Positions 1-7,992 of a DNA stretch of 20,100 bases are shown here, piece by piece. Numbering within the stretch: position 1 is the first letter of the stretch; the number at the start of each line of letters is the position of its first letter. The stretch spans positions 1 through 20,100 of the forward strand of contig JBNGIO010006261.1 of NCBI GenBank assembly GCA_049999805.1, read 5' to 3'. Made by a program: the position numbers and the translations under genes. The notes below the pieces were generated by a model. The model was not told where the DNA came from and searched no databases. It saw only the letters and a list, made by a program, of their open reading frames with translations. Source of the DNA: Folioceros fuciformis. Its lineage: Eukaryota; Anthocerotophyta; Anthocerotopsida; Anthocerotales.

Positions 1-1389
1 TGACAAGTCAGGTTTCTTCCCTGTGAACTTCTCCTCCGGTGTTACACTGTGCACTGCTGCTGTGGGAGTTCTGTTCATGATGTACACTGCTGTGCTTACA
101 GCTTCAGCCCAATAGTAGTGAGGCATCTTCTTCTCTGTCATCAAGGCTCTCGCCACTTCTGCTATGTGCCTGTTCTTGCGCTCTGCAACTCCATTTTTTT
201 GTGGCGTATAACGACATGAGTACTGCCGTTGAATGCCTTGTTCTGATAAGAATTTGCTGAACTCTCTGGAGAAGTACTCTCCCCCTCCATCAGATCTTAG
301 GCATTTGATGTGCCTACCTGTCTGCTTCTCAACCATCGCCTTGAAAGTATGAAAATGAGTGATCACTTCACTTTTTTCTTTCATGAAATAGACCCACACC
401 TTCCTTGTGTGGTCGTCAATGAAGGTCACATAGTACTTGCAGCCTCCGATTGATGCAGTCTGTGTAGGACCCCATACATCTGAATGCACAACATCCAACA
501 CATATCTGCTGACATGTTTGTCATGGGGGAACGCATTCCTAGGCTGTTTCCCAAGTTGACATGCTTCACATATACCTTGCAGTCCATTTTCTGTAAGCTT
601 GGGTATGCCTGTGACAACCTTCTGATGCTGCATGGACTTCAACTTCTGCACATTTACATGTCCAATGCGTTTGTGCCACATCTCTAGGTCTGTCACTACC
701 CTTGTACCCTTCGCAAACATGGCTGACTTCAGCTTAGGAACCTCCACGTTCAAGGTGAACATCCGTCCAACCTTCTGTCCTTGAGCAATCAGGCGACCGC
801 CTTTCTTGCACTCTTCAACAAAGAGTCCTGCAGGTGTAAATCTAACCTGCAGTCCTTGCTCAACCATCTGCCCAACTGACACCAAGTTCTTTGTGATGTT
901 GGGTACGTGAAGAACATCTACCAGGCACTCCACTTTGCCATCCTGCATCTTCAAAGGTACAGTTCCTGTATGCACAATTGCATGTGTTGTGTCATCTCCA
1001 GTTTCTACATATCCAGGTTTGTCAAGCACTTGCATTTCTTTGAACCACTCCCCATGGCATGTCACGTGGTTCGAAGCTCCTGAGTCCACATACCACACAA
1101 TCTCACCATTGTTGGATCCATTAGCAGACATAGAGTTAAGCATATGCTGCATGACAAACAAGTTTTCTGAGTCATTCTGATTGCTGCTAGGGGCATAATT
1201 GTTCTGCTGCCTCCTGTTGCCTTGATTTCTCCTTGGACAGTCTCTTTCGAAGTGGTCTAACCTACCACAAGTCCAGCAACCACTATTGTATGCATTTGCA
1301 TCATTTTGTTGTTGATTTCCACGTCCTCTTTGACTCCCCCAGCCTCGAGAATTTTCTCCTCTTCCACGTGTACTCTTGTACTGGGACTC
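1..1389 (-). CDS. pol: Element A pol, partial: zinc knuckle, protease, integrase
   Basis: This continues the gag frame after the TAG and has no further stop for 463 codons, to the window edge. A CX2CX4HX4C zinc knuckle (CWTCGRLDHFERDC) lies at 1237-1278 and binds RNA. The aspartic protease active site DSGAS is at 1072-1086. The integrase N-terminal zinc domain (WHKRIGH ... CEACQLGK) spans about 680-555. The integrase catalytic triad is complete: Asp at 478-480 (HSDVWGP), Asp at 289-291 (RSDGGGEY) and Glu at 181-183 (NGVAERKN), the last two separated by 35 residues as in DD35E enzymes. The visible frame ends in the conserved region after MNRTPT. Integrase inserts the cDNA into chromosomes, and protease cuts the polyprotein inside the particle. 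All visible catalytic residues are present; reverse transcriptase is outside the window. Confidence 0.9.
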
Positions 1390-2124
1390 CTAATTCTGTT
1401 GTTGATTTTGGTAGGGATTCCGACCTCTACCACCTCTTTGCCCTCTGCCACCTTGGGCTCTACCTCTGCCTCTGCCAGAGTAGAAGGCCTGCTCAGAGTT
1501 TTCCTTAGGCTTAGAGGATGATTCCTCGCCTAGGTTTTTCTCCTCTATGATTAACATAGAAATCAGGTCTGAGAAATTGGGAATGTTTTTCCGAGTCTGT
1601 ATGGAAGTCTTGAACTGCTTGTAGGCAGGTGTTAACCCGCGCAAGCAAACTTCGACCTTGTCATCATCTTCCACACTGACACCAATGGACGCAAGGGATT
1701 CCACTATCCCTTTGATCTTTAACGCGTACTCATTGATTGATAAGTTCTTCTTCATAACTGTGTTGAAGTCATTCTTCAACTGCAGTTTTCTCGCCTTCGT
1801 GTTAGTCTCATAGAGTTTTACCAACTCATCCCATGCTTCTTTGGGCGACTCTGCATCCTGTATGTGCCCAATCATGGTGTCATGAATGCTGATTGACAGC
1901 CAATACATGACCTTCCGAGATCCTTGACTCCAATCCTTCAGCGCCTTAATCTGCTCCGCTGTTGCATTCCGTTCAAGTACTACAGGGGGTTTTTCATGCT
2001 CCCCCTCAATGTAGTCCCAATAACCCTTTCCCATAAGAAAGTTTGTAAAACGAAACTTCCAGGCATGGAAGTTGTTTTTGTCCAGCTTCTCCTGTACGAT
2101 CTGGTTAATACTGTCACTGGCCAT
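1390..2124 (-). CDS. gag: Element A gag (capsid-like, UBN2 type)
   Basis: This encodes the structural Gag part of a copia polyprotein, which forms the cytoplasmic virus-like particle that packages the element RNA. I start it at the ATG at 2122-2124 (MASDSIN...); an in-frame GTG four codons earlier is a less likely start. The product is 244 residues. The N-terminal half has the usual copia Gag pattern: a W at the HAWKFR motif, a short YWDYIEG block, then an alpha-helical region with NEYALKIKG and LRGLTPAYKQF. The C-terminus is rich in Gly, Arg and Gln (GRGRGRAQGGRGQRGG), an RNA-binding type tail. It ends at TAG 1390-1392, but the same frame continues open into the zinc knuckle and protease, so this stop divides one gag-pol frame. 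It may be a late nonsense mutation (CAG to TAG) or, less likely, a regulated stop. Family assignment is secure; the meaning of the stop is inference. Confidence 0.88.
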   Translation of the reverse strand: MASDSINQIVQEKLDKNNFHAWKFRFTNFLMGKGYWDYIEGEHEKPPVVLERNATAEQIKALKDWSQGSRKVMYWLSISIHDTMIGHIQDAESPKEAWDELVKLYETNTKARKLQLKNDFNTVMKKNLSINEYALKIKGIVESLASIGVSVEDDDKVEVCLRGLTPAYKQFKTSIQTRKNIPNFSDLISMLIIEEKNLGEESSSKPKENSEQAFYSGRGRGRAQGGRGQRGGRGRNPYQNQQQN

Positions 2125-2675
2125 TCTTGCCACCACTCAAGGTTGACACTCAATCCTTTCTTGAGTACTCACACCTGATAAATGTCTGAAAGAACCAGAC
2201 TGCTTCTGACTGGAGTTTTACTCACAAGACCTTAAGTCTCTTCTTCCTAAGAGCAATCTGGTGCGGAATCACGCTGCCTTGCGTGAACCAGATTGTCTCA
2301 TGCTCCGTGTCCTTACAGACTCTTGACTGTCTGCCCACAAAGCTCCCGTGAGATTTCCTGTCAATTCCTTCCTTGCTGCCAAGCTAGGGTTAGCACACTT
2401 TCTTGCAGCTGCTGAGGCTATTGCAGCTGTTGCCTCCACTTGTCAGCCCTTCCACAGAGCTCTGGGGATCAACAGCTAGTCCAGTAAGTTGACAGGGCCT
2501 TGTCGCCCTTCTCCTCACTTCCTGCACACACCGATATGAGAGTTAGCTGCCGGGACGCTTGCTGCCGATCTCCCTCCAAGCTGCTCCAACTTCTCATAGC
2601 TGCTCTAGCTTCTGGTGTGCACTCTTGCTGCCTCTTGCAACACCTCCTACGCCGATCTTGCACCGCCTGCACCGG
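2125..2675 (-). other. Element A untranslated leader
   Basis: These 551 bases lie between the primer-binding site and the gag ATG. They hold no conserved coding sequence. A 117-codon minus-strand ORF (2469-2822) starts inside the LTR just after the likely TATA region, crosses the primer-binding site and ends in this leader; I see no known motif in its Arg/Cys-rich product. Packaging and dimerisation signals are expected in such leaders but I cannot point to one. Confidence 0.7.
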
Positions 2676-2687
2676 GCTCTGATACCA
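2676..2687 (-). promoter_or_regulatory. Element A primer-binding site (initiator tRNA-Met type)
   Basis: On the minus strand this reads TGGTATCAGAGC, directly after the last CA of the LTR with no spacer. It matches the 3' end of plant initiator tRNA-Met, the usual minus-strand cDNA primer of plant copia elements. Confidence 0.93.
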
Positions 2688-2980
2688 TGTCAATAGGATC
2701 GACTCCAGTCTACGTGCAAGTGTAGGAGAGGAGAGGAGAGAAGAGAGGGTGGTATTGGTGATCACAACCATGAAAACAATACACATCACCACTGTCTTAC
2801 TATGGAGGTCCGAGGTCTCCATTTAAGTAGTACATTTAGGGCTACACAACTTCCAAGTTCAATATGGGATAATCTACACTATCCTAAGTTCACTAATAAC
2901 TAGAACTAGTCTAGTATGAACCCAACTGGGATAACTAACACCACATGAGTTTAGCTCATATAGAGCTCGATAACTCAACA
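2688..2980 (-). repeat. Element A 5' LTR (293 bp)
   Basis: In the element's orientation it starts TGTTGAGTTA and ends CTATTGACA, so it has TG...CA ends with a TGT/ACA terminal inverted repeat, and its inner end abuts the primer-binding site. A TATA-like stretch (CTACTTAAATG in sense) lies near 2820-2830. Just downstream are a short hairpin (ATGGAG at 2802-2807 with CTCCAT at 2817-2822) and then a CT-rich tract in the sense strand (about 2725-2750). The partner LTR is outside the window. Confidence 0.88.
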
Positions 2981-3486
2981 GTCTAATATGCCTTTAGTAA
3001 AACCAATTTTTTTACTTATTGCTGAAAATAACCATTTGTTAGTAAAGCCAAATTTTTAGTGGGCGACGGATTGATAGTGAGGACAGCCTGTTTAAGATTC
3101 GGTACCCTGACATCATGCAAGAAGCAAGACGTAACCGTACTGGATGATTGCAAGCATACCACAGCTGTTGAGCGTAAAGCCTTACGTTGGTGTATGCTTG
3201 CCAATACGCTCCACCCGACCCTCCCTTCCTCCCACTTTCACACCTGAACCTCATTCCAACTTCCTCCTTTCCCTTCGTTCACCTTCGTCTTCGCTCGTCT
3301 ACTAGCATCTTGTAACCTTCACACCTTCTCCACCACCCCGGCGCTCTGCCCGCTCTTTGCGAAAGTCAGCGCCAACACCTTCTGCCCCGTCACCCTTGTT
3401 TTCAAGCCATAGGGCTTCTCTATCATAGCGCTAGGACAATTTCTTCAAGTTGGCCACACTTGGAGACTCAACGTGGAGCAAATCCA
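2981..3486. other. Unrecognised flank between elements A and F
   Basis: No gene is recognised here. The first 100 bases are AT-rich, and about 3205-3340 is a long CT-rich stretch on the plus strand, as seen in some plant 5' UTRs or retroelement leaders. Short ORFs in several frames show no familiar motif. A hairpin sits at 3150-3201 and is listed separately. This could be host sequence or an old element remnant. Confidence 0.5.
3150..3201. repeat. Inverted repeat / two-part hairpin
   Basis: The outer arms GCAAGCATAC (3150-3159) and GTATGCTTGC (3192-3201) are perfectly complementary over 10 bp. An inner stem CGTAA (3173-3177) with TTACG (3182-3186) closes an AGCC loop. The outer stem extends by three pairs (att/aat) if one bulged base is allowed. 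Function unknown. Confidence 0.7.
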
Positions 3487-3664
3487 TGTTGGGGTTGTTA
3501 TCATAACTAGTAGTTAACCTACCTCGGGTTAATATATATATTTACTTATAACTATAGTTACTTATCATTGAACATTGTATTTAAGACCAATTTTTGTACA
3601 AATTAATCAAGTTGTTTTCCTTCACACTTCCAGTCTGTGTGTTCGAGTGTTTTGCAACTTAACA
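3487..3664 (+). repeat. Element F 5' LTR (178 bp)
   Basis: It begins TGTTGGGGTTG and ends CAACTTAACA, immediately followed by a perfect initiator-Met primer-binding site, so it is a plus-strand 5' LTR. TATA-like stretches occur at 3533-3540 (TATATATA) and 3579-3586 (TATTTAAG). At 178 bp it is short for a plant copia LTR. I find no second copy in the window, so the 3' LTR is lost or lies to the right beyond the nested insertions. Confidence 0.82.
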
Positions 3665-3676
3665 TGGTATCAGAGC
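3665..3676 (+). promoter_or_regulatory. Element F primer-binding site (initiator tRNA-Met type)
   Basis: TGGTATCAGAGC directly follows the LTR end ...TTAACA with no spacer. This is the same primer type as elements A and D. Confidence 0.92.
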
Positions 3677-5839
3677 CATGCTGTGAGTCTTCCACTGCAA
3701 TTTAATGATGCTATAGGTCTAGACTAAGCTTGGTAATTACTCATGTACTTGTAGGGAGATAGAGGGGTCAATATAACTTGTCTATCATCTTTAAATGGAA
3801 GATGGGCTATGTAGACATCCTTATTTTTGCCACCCACACAGAGCAATTAGTGCCAACCTATGGGCATGAGGCAACATGCAGCAAGTATCTACACATCAAG
3901 CTAGCCTACACTACTGTGCACTTCCTATTGTGCTGAAAAATGCATCATAAAGGTTGTGTTCATGCTGAGCGTGCTACTTCAAATATCTGCAGACAAGGAG
4001 AAGGCAATTATCAAGAGCAAATTGCAGCAATCAAAACTTGTTGGATAGTGCTTATACCTTACCTTTTGATCGTGAGAGACGCAACTTCCTCTACGTTGAG
4101 CATGCGTATTCCTCTCTATAAACAAGTGAGCATCGTCAACAATTTGGAACAAGTACCTCTACTCAAAGAAACAAGACTCAAGCACGGGAAAGGTTAGGAG
4201 ATCAATTAAATTGTCCTAACCTAACAAGAGCCTTTTCTTTGCTATCCAGACGAACCAAATCTATCCTAATCAAAAGAATTGAGGCTTCAAAAACTCTTTC
4301 TCAACTACCTTTGACAATAATCACGTTTTCTTACAATTTTTTTTGTAAGACTTGATCTCTATTCTGGAGAGTTAGAGCATGTGACTGAGCTTGTTGCGAG
4401 ACTGATTCTCTAGCAAAATTCTCAATCAGTTACCTTTGAGACTATGCTCCCCACATGAGAGAGGTCCATTCAGCAGCAAAAAGTGTGGAACATAGAATTT
4501 CGGGCTAGTGTTCCAATTTTGGTACAATCTGTACAGATGCGGCTAGCATAGGGAAGGTTGGTTCCTTCCTATTTGGTTTTGTTTCTATTTTCTATTTTTA
4601 TTTTTCAGCGGCTATATATGTGAGTGGGGTGTCCATGCATGGTAAGGAGAAGCATCTGTTTGAGGGACACAAGCCTGATGGGTCTGTCCGGGAGAGAGAA
4701 GTGACGAGGATCTGTCCAAGGGATAGAAGTGGGATGGATCTATCAGGGAACAGAGGTGGCCTGGTACCGAACCACCAAGTTTGGCAGGAGGTTCGGGCAG
4801 GGGGGCCTGCTAAACCAAGCTGTATGCAAGCACTCTAAGTTCCCATGTGACACGCAACCACTGTAAGTCCTCAGGTGCTTGGGGGCTTAGGGAAAGCAAC
4901 CATTTGTGAGCAACCTGGAGGTAGGATCCCAGGGGTTTGTGAGCAAGAGGAAGTAGTTGGAGCAGCGAGGCCATGGATTTGTTCTTTTCTCACCTCCCTC
5001 GCACTCTAGCAGGCCAGTCACCCAAGTTGCAGTGGAGGAGGACAACTCGTTGGGTGCCGTGGACTGCGAATCTGGGGGTTAGGCAGGGTGTGCCGTAGGA
5101 GGCATAGGTTGCATGCAGGGCTGGTTGAAGCAGTGAGAAGGAGGGCTGTGAGTGAACGGCATGAGGAGTTGTCTCCCAAGGATTCTCTTTTCTCTCTAAT
5201 TTGCTGATCATGGGGAGCTGGCTTTAGTGGGGGTTTTTGCATCTCGCCGATTTGCTGATTTTGGCATGGAGAGCAACATGTGGAGCCAACCAATCTCCCT
5301 CTAGATTACTACTCAAGTACTAGATTACTGTTGGGAGTTGCCCAACAGGGTTGTAAGAAAGGGCAAAGGGAAGCTGATCTTGCCCCTTTGCTTGTTTTTT
5401 TTCCTTCTCTTCTTCACTCATAGGCAGGGAGCAAAGAGCAAGGTAGGTGCCTCAAACTTCACGGGCTATAGCTAAGCGCAAAGGGGGGGGCGTGGCTCTC
5501 GGCCTCCTATCCTTTCCTTTTTTCCTTCTCGGGTTGCAGGTGATCCGGCAGTTGTAGGAGTGGTGAGTGAGGGTGGCCTATGAGCTGATGGAGGGGCTAT
5601 GAGCAAAGCTGTGAGTCACGAGTAGGAACCTAGTTGCAGGAGTCACTAGCGTTGAGGAGGTTTTCTCTTTGCCGAACGGAAGTGTTATCTACAATGATAG
5701 GACTTGGGGCCCGACCAGTGAAACATGAAGACAAGGAAGAGACCAGCTAATGAGGTGACAACGCCGGAGGATGAGGAGGATAATTGCAGCAAGCAGAAGA
5801 TCAGAAGGCTCCCTCCCAAGGACATAGCTGGCGCAGGAG
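3677..5839 (+). other. Element F internal or flanking region, no recognisable coding sequence
   Basis: About 2.1 kb follow the F primer-binding site without any gag, protease, integrase or reverse transcriptase motif in any frame. Small ORFs at 3940-4197 and 4620-4838 (plus) and 5018-5293 (minus) show no known domain and are probably chance. The first part (to about 4600) is AT-rich; from about 4620 it is G-rich with runs of GGGG. Hairpins occur at 4192-4221, 4330-4349, 5328-5348 and 5363-5391. It may be the leader of a non-autonomous element or a very decayed interior. Element C begins at 5840. Confidence 0.45.
4192..4221. repeat. Inverted repeat (30 bp)
   Basis: GGTTAGGA (4192-4199) pairs perfectly with TCCTAACC (4214-4221). 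Inside, CAATT (4203-4207) pairs with AATTG (4209-4213) around a single A, leaving a 3-base bulge on the left arm. Function unknown. Confidence 0.7.
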
Positions 5840-6047
5840 TGTTAGGAGTGAGGTCGGGCCCCACTGTTTAGACTTAGTTTATGTTGGCTTGTGGTGATTT
5901 GGCCTAAATGGTAGGCCCATTAAGACTTCTGACACCTGGTCATTTGCTAGGCAAGCCTAGATTAGTGAGCCAAGAGGTTCATTGATTTAGTTGCCTTTTC
6001 ATAGTATAAACCTAAAGAGAGAGGGAGCGTGAGGAGAGAGGGGAGCT
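5840..6047 (+). repeat. Element C 5' LTR, left part (interrupted by element B)
   Basis: It starts TGTTAGGAGTG and its predicted other end at 11625 reads ...TTTCTAACA, giving a 6-bp terminal inverted repeat TGTTAG/CTAACA. A TATA box (TATAAA, 6005-6010) is well placed. Element B is inserted about 40 bp downstream of it, duplicating CCTAT. The five bases before the LTR, AGGAG (5835-5839), would be C's target duplication, with its partner outside the window. I deduce this LTR from structure alone because the second copy is not visible. Confidence 0.55.
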
Positions 6048-6052
6048 CCTAT
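6048..6052. repeat. Element B target-site duplication, left copy (CCTAT)
   Basis: CCTAT directly precedes the left LTR and is repeated exactly after the right LTR at 11116-11120, the 5-bp duplication expected of copia integrase. Confidence 0.9.
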
Positions 6053-6346
6053 CGAAGGATCGCTAGAGGAGCCACATTGTGAAGGAGGAGAGAACAAAGC
6101 AAAGGAGGAGAGGAGAGAGCAAGGTCTCTCACACACACTCTATCTCAATATTGCAAGGGAGCTCAAGGGGGTATTTATACCCTCTAGAAAAGCTCCCAAA
6201 GAAGCTTCACAAGAAGCGCACAGGAAGCTACGCAAGAAGCTTCCTATACAATAGCTTAAGCTAATCTAAACAAATGATACTTAACTAGACACTAATCTTA
6301 GACTAAACACATTAGTCTAAGCACATTGGGCTTTAATAACCCTACA
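6053..6346 (-). repeat. Element B 3' LTR (left copy, 294 bp)
   Basis: In plus-strand reading it ends CCCTACA; its first base pair is mutated (CGAAGG, where the other copy has TGAAGG). In the element's orientation it starts TGTAGGGTT next to the polypurine tract. It contains a TATA box (TATAAATA on the minus strand, 6172-6179) and one palindromic GACTAA...TTAGTC unit near its outer U3 end. Confidence 0.93.
6172..6179 (-). promoter_or_regulatory. TATA box in element B left LTR
   Basis: TATAAATA on the minus strand. It sits in a near-palindrome GGGTAT-TT-ATACCC, shared by the right LTR (10941-10948) and the solo LTR (15693-15700), which supports function as the core promoter of this family. Confidence 0.7.
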
Positions 6347-6357
6347 ACCTCCCACTT
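6347..6357 (-). promoter_or_regulatory. Element B polypurine tract
   Basis: On the minus strand AAGTGGGAGGT immediately precedes the LTR start TGTAGGG. This is the position and composition of the RNase H-resistant primer for plus-strand DNA synthesis. Confidence 0.8.
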
Positions 6358-6388
6358 GAAGGCCAATTTCCTTTTATAAGAGAGTGGT

Positions 6389-7140
6389 CTACCTCATGCC
6401 CATGAGTGTCCGAGCTTGTGCGAATTGCTCTGTAGAGAGCCCCTTGGTAAGAATATCTGCAGGGTTCTGACTGGTGTGAACTTTGACAAGCTGTACCCTC
6501 TTGTCTTCCAACACCTCTCGAATGAAGTAATACTTCACTTCCACATGTTTGGTCTTCGCATGAAACACTGGATTCTTTGTCAATTGGATAGCACTCTAAC
6601 TATCATAATGCAACACTGGCAACTCAATCTTGATCCCCAAATCTCCCACTAAACGAGCAAGCCACAGGGCTTCCTTGCAAGCCTCAGTCGCTGCAACATA
6701 CTCGGCCTCTGTGGTAGATAGCATTATGCACGATTGCAAACGAGATCGCCATGAGACTGCCTCTCCAGTGCACATGAAGACATAACCTGATGTGGACCTC
6801 CTTTTGTCTATATCCCCTGCATAATTAGCATCCGTATATCCCACGACAGATGCATCTTCACTACCAAAACATATGCACAAAGCTTTTGCACCATTTAAGT
6901 ACCTCATAACTCCTTTCACTACCTCCCAATGCTTCCTACCAGGGTTTGACATAAACTTGCTAACCACTCCCACTACAAAAGCAATGTCAGGACGTGTAGC
7001 AATCATTGCATACATCAAACTCCCTACAGTTGATGAGTATGGAACCTTCTCCATTTCAGCTTTATCCTCCACAGAGCTTGGGCAATCCTTGCTCGAAAGT
7101 TTAATATGTGGAGGCAACGGAGGACCAAAATGAGCAAGCT
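6389..7140 (-). pseudogene. pol: Element B RNase H and end of reverse transcriptase (broken)
   Basis: This is the C-terminal part of the copia polyprotein. It carries the conserved block after the reverse transcriptase thumb (YSSTVGSLMYAMIATRPDIAF) and RNase H motifs with acidic residues (GYTDANYAGD, and TEAEYVAATEA, with the ADILTKGL tail). RNase H removes the RNA strand during cDNA synthesis. A TAG at 6596-6598 interrupts it where CAG would fit (DS-stop-SAIQL). The stop at 6389-6391 after LMGMR is probably the natural end. Upstream, near 7125-7140, the frame joins abruptly to an earlier part of reverse transcriptase, missing the stretch that normally holds the YVDD box and thumb, so a deletion has occurred. 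Confidence 0.88.
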
Positions 7141-7992
7141 TCCATCCTTAGCTTGCTTCGTGTAGAGGCAATGATCCTCATCGCTACATTTGTAGCCTTG
7201 AGAAAGCATAAATGAGTGGAACTTGTAATACCACTCTTCGGGTGCCTGTTTCAAAACATAACCGCTCTGCTTTAACCTGCACACCAGATTCTCTCTGCCT
7301 TTTTCAATGAAACCCTCTGGTTGCTGCATGTATACCTCTTCTCAGAGATCATCATGCAGAAATGCTGACTTCACATCCATCTGGACAAGTTCCATGTCAT
7401 TCCTCGCAACCAGAGCAAGAACAGATCGCAAAGTGGTCATTTTGACAACTTGTGAGAAAATCTCATCAAAGTCAATACCTTGCTGTTGCTTGATACCCTT
7501 AGCAACCAATCGTGCCTTGTACTTGGGTTTGCCATCATGGGGTTTGACCTTCATCTTATACACCCATTTGCATGGCAATGCCTTCTTATCCCTAGGCAAC
7601 TGAACCAACTCCCAAGTTTGGTTCTTACAGAGCGAATCCATCTACGGCTGCATTGCCTTCTCCCACTTGTCCTTGTCAATCACTGACATGGCCTCTTTGT
7701 AACAAGAGGGCTCCCCACAATCCATCACCATGACATATTCAAGAGATGCAACATACCTATCAGGAGGACGTGAAATCCTTCCTGACCTACGAAGCACAAT
7801 CACCTTGATTGAAGCTCGTTGCACTCTCTCTTCTTCTACAAGTGGAGGAATGGGTTCCTGCACATCACGGCGTTCAACTTGCGCGTGACGGTCAAGTCCA
7901 TCTTCTTGGAAGACCACCCGTTTCCTCCACAGTTGGAGTAGGCTTCTTGTGCATCTTGTTCTCATTGAAGAACACGTCATTGCTGCGAACAA
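7125..7992 (-). pseudogene. pol: Element B reverse transcriptase, N-terminal part (broken)
   Basis: Reverse transcriptase copies element RNA into cDNA in the particle. The fragment contains the linker with RRSGRISRPPDRY, then WEKAMQ, NQTWELVQLP, CKWVYKMK, KARLVAKGIKQQQGIDF, and the catalytic-domain motif VQMDVKSAFLH that carries the first active-site Asp. Further on are QQPEGFIEKGRENLVCRL and DEDHCLYTK. Two in-frame stops lie at 7642-7644 (TAG) and 7342-7344 (TGA). The frame breaks off at DGSLLILVL, just before where YVDD should be, so two of the three catalytic aspartates are missing. A frameshift near 7910 separates it from integrase. Confidence 0.88.

Larger units (their letters stand above)
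1..2980 (-). mobile_element. Element A: Ty1/copia retrotransposon, 5' part (LTR to integrase)
   Basis: Read on the minus strand this is, in order, an LTR (2980-2688), an initiator-Met primer-binding site (2687-2676), an untranslated leader, gag, zinc knuckle, protease and integrase, running off the window at position 1. Protease followed directly by integrase is the copia order. Reverse transcriptase, RNase H and the 3' LTR must lie left of the window, so no target duplication can be tested; on the visible side it would be the five bases at 2981-2985. The coding frame is intact over about 2.1 kb except for one TAG, so this is among the best preserved elements here. Confidence 0.93.

Noticed and set aside
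1390-1398. Tobamovirus-type stop readthrough signal after the element A TAG
   Set aside because: The following codons GAG TCC do not match CARYYA, so only a weaker general possibility remains.
1233-1521. Plus-strand ORFs opposite the zinc knuckle and Gag tail of element A
   Set aside because: They are antisense shadows of the Gly/Arg-rich coding region on the minus strand.
3205-3340. 5' UTR of a host gene
   Set aside because: The CT-rich stretch is suggestive, but no coding exon follows before the F LTR, so I do not call a gene.
3940-4197. 85-codon plus-strand ORF in the F interior
   Set aside because: No recognisable domain, no Gag pattern, and length compatible with chance.
4586-4607. 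Pyrimidine tract ending in CAG, like a 3' splice site
   Set aside because: There is no coding exon after it and no matching donor context.
4620-4838. 72-codon plus-strand ORF
   Set aside because: No motif, and composition follows the local G-rich sequence.
5363-5400. Hairpin plus T run resembling a bacterial intrinsic terminator
   Set aside because: The context is a plant nuclear retroelement cluster with no bacterial gene nearby.
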